The notes under the pieces: model-generated
What the model was told of the DNA's origin: nothing
Databases searched by the model: none
Seen by the model: the letters and a program-made list of their open reading frames with translations, nothing else
Assembly: GCA_949152475.1 (NCBI GenBank)
Contig: OX424555.1
Location: 21,780,868 to 21,844,867, forward strand
From: Terebella lapidaria
Lineage: Eukaryota; Annelida; Polychaeta; Terebellida; Terebellidae
Length of the DNA: 64,000 nt
Direction: 5' to 3'
Made by a program: the position numbers and the translations under genes
In this document: positions 58,474-64,000 of the stretch, piece after piece
How the letters are laid out: every line of letters starts with the position of its first letter
How positions within the stretch are numbered: position 1 is the first letter of the stretch

Positions 58474-58587
58474 TCTCACTTCGTATGCCTGATATGACTT
58501 TCTGTCCCCGGACTATGAGATTGGATAACGGACCCTGTTTTGTTTGCTCGGAATACTTAATACTGGGTATTGATTCCACGTCTATTA
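58474..58587 (+). repeat. 114-bp dispersed repeat, copy 2 (empty-site comparator)
   Basis: Near-identical to 636-749. Here the sequence runs on from CGTCTATTA into TATTAACTCACAGCGATCCC, without the recombinase element seen at the other locus. Confidence 0.8.
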
Positions 58588-60541
58588 TATTAACTCACAG
58601 CGATCCCTCGGTGTCCATGGAACCTGCTTCAAACTGAAGGCAGACCCGGGTCGGCATGGAGCCTCGTGCTAACAGAATATATACCAGTTGAGACCTTTTC
58701 ATCATGGCTGACAATTTACCAACGCAATAATGGCTCTACATCTTCGTTGCAACTCTTCTGTCATACGCTGTGAGCAAATAGACGAATATCATTGGTTTTA
58801 AAAACCTCACATTCGTGGCAGTTTCTATCAGCTATATTACGTAATCAATATTGATAAGTTCTGTCCATGAAGACAGAATTGTGGTGTGCCCATCATCAAT
58901 CAAATGCAAGCATATATCCATATATACATGTATGTCAATGGTCGTATCTGAATGAATGAGGAGGGCAGGGTTAATGATTATTATTCACTCAATCACCCAC
59001 TGTTTGGTGGAATGATAAGATGACCGGTAACTGCTTGCAGGTGGTTGTCTGCAGATATTTCTCATAATCAACAGCTCATATCGGCTCAATGGGAAGTAAG
59101 GTGTTGGCATTCCATATGATGCTACCATCTTGAAGTATTGCCTGGATACATGAAAGATTTACAGTTCATGAAGAACATTTTCTTCAGAATCATACACACC
59201 AGGGAATTGGTGTAGCTCTAACTTAATTAACGATGTCGATAAATATGAGAAGTCTGCATTTCTCAAGTAATTCCGTGACCTAGGAGTAAGACTAGATTGC
59301 TGGCCCATGTGCGAGGCACGTGATGTGGACAATCCTAGCTGACCACACATGTGGTTAGGGGGAAAATTACATCGATGAACTGATCATATATACACTCATG
59401 AAGAGAATCATACACACCTGGATAGCTCGCTACATCTCTGGCCCATGTCTGAAAACAAGTAGTCAATATGAATTAGTGTTGTTACCCAAAAAAAGAAATA
59501 GTATAATCAATTGACAATTCATCAATTGACGCCTTCTAACCATGAAAATTTGCATACACAGCATCCATGAAGAAGTGGTCACTGCCATCGTGGAACTGTC
59601 AACACGGATACGTGGACGTATTTAGTTATATCCATCAGCAAATTAATGGCGCTTCAAATGCGGATGCAGGTGTTATGATGTCTCACAGATTCGGACCGTG
59701 TGTGGACTGGGGAATCCTGCATTTCTAAAGGAACGAAACAAACCATAGAGTATTCCAATCTAATGTGAGTTGGAATATCGACATGAATCACCAAACGATA
59801 CAATTATCACATAATACTGGGGTATTTGTCAAACGAGGCAGTACTTCTGAGACATCAGTATGACTGTTTAATAATCTAGTGCCCATGTTGCATGTTTCTG
59901 AAATGATCAATCAGGCTTTCATTCAGAAGATCGATATGCATGATATGACGGTGGCCAAATTCTCGGGCAAACGTGACGTGGAACCTGATTTGGAAAACGG
60001 CGGCCAATTAGAGCTTTGAGTCTGTTACACTGAAATAAGCAGTGTTTCAGGCCATGTAGTCACGGACTTATGAATCCCAGCAAGATTGAAATTTATCCCC
60101 AGACTGCCGCTATCAGACGAAATTGTTCATTTGCTAGCACAGTAGTTTGATTTGTTGTTGTCATCATATCTCAATATTTCTCAAAGCAACGGTCTGAGTC
60201 AGCTATTGTTCATTTAGTCGTGAATGATGGTACAATATAAAAACAGCCGTGTATGGAGTGAAACTCTTTATCAAATGAATATGGGGAAAATCTCTGGTTT
60301 CTATATAGATATTCCCTTGTCCTGTAAACACTAAACAAAGTTACTTGGAGCTCCTGTGATTAGGCTTATGTATTCACCACTAATAAATCCAATCTAATCA
60401 GTCCCATCAGCCATCCACACAAATATTAGAACATCATATAATAATGCAGGATCACAAATGAACAAGAATCTTATATTATTGAAAATGTGATTAAATGAAC
60501 AAATAATGATTGTTCTGTAATCAGTGTGAAGGTACAGAAAA
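58588..60541 (+). repeat. Old diverged copy of the array, left part
   Basis: Ordered matches to units 0-4 include GCGATCCCTCGGTGTCCATG, CAATCACCCACTGTTTGG, GTTGGCATTCCATATGATG, AATCATACACACCAGGGAAT, CACGGATACGTGGA and the 75-nt conserved block at 59945. Divergence is far higher than among units 1-4. The frame C equivalent (59520-59740) is broken by indels. Confidence 0.8.
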
Positions 60542-61112
60542 TGACGGAGCCGCTGAAAGGACATGGAAGAAATATTTCTTGACATATGGTTATTGCGTTC
60601 CCTCGCAATAATATTGCGTTCCCTCGCGATCTTATTGCATTCCCTCGCGATCTTATTGCGTTCCCTCGCAATCCAGATCGCGTTCCCTCGTGATATAATC
60701 GCGTTCTCTAGCGATCTTATTGCATTCCCTCGCAATATTATCGCGTTCCCTCGCGATCTTGTAGAATAACCTTCTCAGAAGTCATTGGCGTCAGCACAAT
60801 GCGAGGGAACGCGATCCAGAATGCAAGGGAATGCGATAATATTGTGAGGGAACACAATAATATCGCAAGGGAACGCAATAGTATCGCGAGAGAACGCGAT
60901 CTGGATTGCAAGGGAACGCGATCCGGATTGCGAGGGAATGCAATAAGATCGCGAGGGAACGCGATCCGGAATGCGAGGGAACGCGATAATATTGCGAGGG
61001 AACGCAATATTATTGCGAGCAATATTATTGCGAGGGAACGCAATAATATTGCAAGGGAACGCAATAACAATGTGCTATAAATATTTCTTCCATGTCCTCT
61101 CAGAGGCTCCGT
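60542..61112. mobile_element. Foldback element packed with 20-bp GAACGC repeats
   Basis: The arms begin TGACGGAGCC and share GGACATGGAAGAAATATTT in inverted orientation (60542-60579; 61079-61112). AGAAAA stands outside both ends (60536-60541 and 61113-61118). Inside, the left arm repeats ATTGCGTTCCCTCGCAATA-like 20-mers and the right arm repeats the complement. Long open frames through this segment (for example 60738-61070 minus and 60799-61080 plus) read as ARERNNI or SLAILLR runs and are repeat artefacts. Confidence 0.85.
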
Positions 61113-61118
61113 AGAAAA

Positions 61119-61709
61119 GCGATACCTTCGTATTGCATCACAAATCTTTTATCAATATCTAAATGACTTGTGCCAGGTTTCATGTCACTGTGGATGGACA
61201 TCCTGGTCCCGTCGTTTTGGAACATTCTATCTCTCTACCAGATGCGCTTCCTTCGTGGATTTGTGGGAATATGAGTAGCTGCAAATTATCGTTCCATTCA
61301 ATGAGTGTTTTGCCGATGAGTGGTGTAATACAAAGAATGATTCGGACCCGTGACACTGAGAACAATACCATTGTCTCTGACAAACAATACTTGATGTTCT
61401 AAAGAACCACGTAAATCTTAGAAAAAAATACCGTTTTGTGTAGTGCACGAAAATGTCCATGCAATTTTGTGCGTTTTATGTGCTTTTAGGACGCTTATTA
61501 CTGGAGAATGTCAGAACATGTATCACTAGGGGTGTTCAGTTCATGGTACGGCACATAATAATCTGATGATGGATTGTGTACATGAGTTTCTGTTTCGCAC
61601 ACGCCAGCAAATTAGTCTGCACGTGTATAGATTGTTATGTTCGGGACGACTGGCTGTCTATATGGCAAAATACAAGTACATACTTGTATGTGCTGCAGGG
61701 GCATCATGT
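61119..61709 (+). repeat. Old diverged copy of the array, middle
   Basis: It resumes the array order at TCGTATTGCATCACAAATC and keeps the frame B region (61180-61400 minus) with ATTCCCACAAATCCACGAAG. From about 61450 the similarity fades. Confidence 0.7.
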
Positions 61710-62340
61710 ACAATTCGCACAATCCATCATCAGATGTAAATTATTTATTTGCTGGTAGTCACTTTTGGCACTTGTATTGAGTTCAATAACTACACAAATT
61801 ATAGAACATGACTCGTTGGTTTCCCCGAAGTGTGTGTGAGATTATCTGTGGGAGGCAATAAAGTGTGTCATAAATACTAGCTTCATTTGGTTGTTTTACA
61901 ATATTAATGCCCAAATTCCATGACGTGGATGTATCGTCAGATTAACTGACTTATATTATCAAATGTCCTCTTGTGAATTTGGTTTTACCATAGCCATTAC
62001 AGCTTAATATGAATATATCAAGGGTTTAATCCAAAGCTCGAACAAAGAAAAGAGAAAGAAGTCAATGTCAGCTAAATATTAATGTATATAGGGTTTAATC
62101 CAAAGGTCGAACAAAGAAAAGAGAAAGAAATCAATGAAAAGTCATGACGTAACATATCCGTCAGGGATTGTGTTACCAATGATTACACATCCGAGTAAAG
62201 TTTATTGCCCATAACGATGCCAAAATATATGTATTATTCATGAAAGCTAATGCAACTCATACAATTGCTGACATATACACAACACCGGAGGTCATTTTAC
62301 CTGTCACTATTTGTATGTGTGTTGCAAGACAAATGATTGT
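61710..62340 (+). repeat. Old duplicated block, partner of 15340-16160
   Basis: Same order of motifs as the left block, one copy of the 204-bp segment, and its own short tandem duplication of GGGTTTAATCCAAAG with CGAACAAAGAAAAGAGAAAG (about 62020-62130). Confidence 0.75.
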
Positions 62341-62549
62341 CAATTTTCCACTAGTTTGCATGAAGTACTACTTTTATACCTATAGAATAAGTGTATTTTA
62401 GGTAATAGTTCTTGTGCGGAAGTGATAATTCCTGTACACTGTTTGGTGGAGTGACGAAATCTACTAAAAGTACATTGAAGAGTCATATTGAATAGGTTTT
62501 AATAGTTAATTGTGATAGGTACCCATTGAGATGTATGTGTGTGCTAGCA

Positions 62550-63330
62550 ATCCTCAACCCATATGTTTCTGTTCACTGGGCTGTTCATTCTGAAGAGCAC
62601 GTAACTTCACCGTAATAAAGAGCAGTACGGGTACAGAACGGATAAGAAAAAACAACCAATTTCTCAGAAATTTATCGTGACACTTAGCAAGATTATCCCG
62701 GAAAAAATGATCAAATAAACTATCTAGTAATGTGATATAATTTAGGTTTACCCGATCGCCATCAAAGAAAAAAATGTAATACTGAGTTTTAAGCAAAAAT
62801 AAGTTGTCAAACTATGGTGAGACCACATAATGAATGGTTGATAGTATCAGTAGACATTACGGCAGTAAAACATATGTAAAAGTCCCATTTTAGTAGTTAA
62901 TTTTTGAAGTGGTGCCATTTCAATACTACCATAGATTTACTCCTAATGAAGAAATCCCCAGACACTAGTCTCGAGTGAAAGATGAAATTTCTATTAGCGG
63001 AATCTCCTCATTTGTCACTGAACCAACAAATATACAATATCCGTAATTATGTCTGCATCGGTTTATGCAATATCGATCGTTATGTTTTCCGCAATCATGA
63101 ATGTCAGGCTGAAATGGGTCACTTTACAGATACCAGTGTCGCATGTGGCGTGTAATACGTCGACTTGGGGAGTGGGGAGAATCCGAGCAAAATTGGAGAT
63201 GACGCTGGGAAATGAATTTCATAGCCAACTTCATTAAGTTCATGGAGAAATACAGACAATTTATCGATTGCAACCACTGAATATAGTCCAGGCGATTAAG
63301 GCACATTTTCTGAGAAATCGTGGGTTTTGT
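62550..63330 (+). repeat. Old diverged copy of sub-repeat R2
   Basis: It follows 17740-18480 and 32100-32720: ACAACCAATTTCTCAGAAAT, ATTTATCGTGACACTTAGCA, GAATGTCAGGCTGAAATGGG, TACGTCGACT and ATTTATCGATTGCAACCACT. No gene is seen. Confidence 0.8.
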
Positions 63331-64000
63331 CATAAAAGCATGAAAATTGGCACAATTGTAAAATACAGCCTACTGAATATTTTCAGATGTGGAGCCACCG
63401 CGAAAAAGTCATGTGACGTCATTGGCGGCCATTTTGTCTCCGCCATTATCAAAAAACACATTGTCTTCCATATCTTCACAATGACTGAACCTATCGGCAT
63501 CCCTCTATCCCTATATTTTCATGGTCAAGGAATCCAATCTTGATGTTTTCAGAACAGTAAAAACACAGGGGACCCCCACAATCGTGTTGCCATAGCAACA
63601 AAGTCCCAAATTTGGCATTTACCACTATTATACAATACTTAATCATTCGTAACACCAGTTTCTGTAAAATTGTCAAAAACTACATTCAGAATATTTTCAA
63701 ATTTAGAACCATCGCGAAAAAGTCATGTGACGTCCTTGGCGGCCATTTTGTTTCCGCCATTATCAAAATACACTTTTTCTTCCATATCTTCACGATGACT
63801 GAACCTATCGGGGTGTTATTGGTGTCTATCCCTATATTTTCTTGGTCAAGGAATCCAATCACATTGTTTTCAGAACAGTAAAAACAAAGGGGACCCCCAC
63901 AATCGTGTTGCCATGGCAACCAATGTCCCAAATTTTGCATTTACAACTACTATTCAATATTTATTCATCTGTACCATTAGCACCTGCACAACGGTAAAAA
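63330..64000 (+). repeat. 314-bp tandem repeat, at least two units, runs off the window
   Basis: CGCGAAAAAGTCATGTGACG recurs at about 63400 and 63714, and the rest of the unit follows in register, including GGCGGCCATTTTGT, CACAATCGTGTTGCCAT and AGTCCCAAATTT-type sequence. The last bases begin a third unit. Each unit has a TGACGTC core and an inverted GTTGCC/GGCAAC-type motif. Frames on both strands are shared by the two units and show no domain. Confidence 0.85.

Noticed and set aside
60738-61080. Open frames reading ARERNNI and SLAILLR repeats
   Set aside because: They translate 20-bp repeats in a foldback element on both strands; there is no sign of a real protein.

Overview
The window is eukaryotic, intergenic and repeat-rich. 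It is AT-rich with homopolymer runs, a CR1/L2-type LINE, several families of inverted-repeat DNA transposons and minisatellites. It also has AGGTCA-rich ~145-bp repeats and reverse-transcriptase C-terminal fragments of a kind I associate with marine invertebrates. I cannot name the species; a mollusc or similar marine invertebrate is a guess. I see no bacterial gene organisation and no convincing intact host protein-coding gene.

Left part (1-17.7 kb). This is unique-looking AT-rich DNA with discrete insertions. The only convincing full-length protein gene is a 335-residue tyrosine recombinase (minus strand, 1273-2280). It lies in a compact element flanked by split direct repeats. Then come a small inverted-repeat element filled with a minisatellite (4111-4340) and a 2.7-kb TTAA-flanked transposon (4858-7560) that carries a broken MADF/Myb-like ORF and a nested hAT-like element (5392-6143). 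A TAA-flanked MITE (7729-8142), a 1.15-kb foldback element (10903-12054), an old duplicated block, an AGGTCA-rich tandem repeat, an RT fragment and a truncated second MITE follow.

Central part (17.7-56.2 kb). This is a large tandem array. A right half-unit (unit 0, 17.7-26.4 kb) is followed by unit 1 (26436-34540), unit 2 (34541-42129), unit 3 (42130-51402) and a shortened unit 4 (51403-about 56220). Units 1 and 2 are almost identical, and unit 3 is a patchwork of unit-1-like and unit-4-like sequence. Copies of the array carry independent insertions: a 5'-truncated LINE that itself contains a 2.2-kb foldback element, a TTAA-flanked element inside a 39-bp minisatellite, a 910-bp element with an 8-bp target duplication, and a 1001-bp element with a 7-bp duplication. 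Open frames recur in each unit, but most differences between copies change the amino acid, so I do not call them genes.

Right part (56.2-64 kb). This holds a 99-nt perfectly foldable hairpin, a second RT fragment, an older diverged copy of the array (58.6-63.3 kb) interrupted by a foldback element packed with 20-bp GAACGC repeats, and the start of a 314-bp tandem repeat that runs off the end of the window.

The genes do not work together as a pathway. The sequence records nested transposition, tandem amplification and sequence exchange. The most noteworthy objects are the recombinase-only element with split direct repeats, the patchwork multi-kilobase array, and the 39-bp minisatellite that appears to have grown from a single-copy seed still present in sister units.
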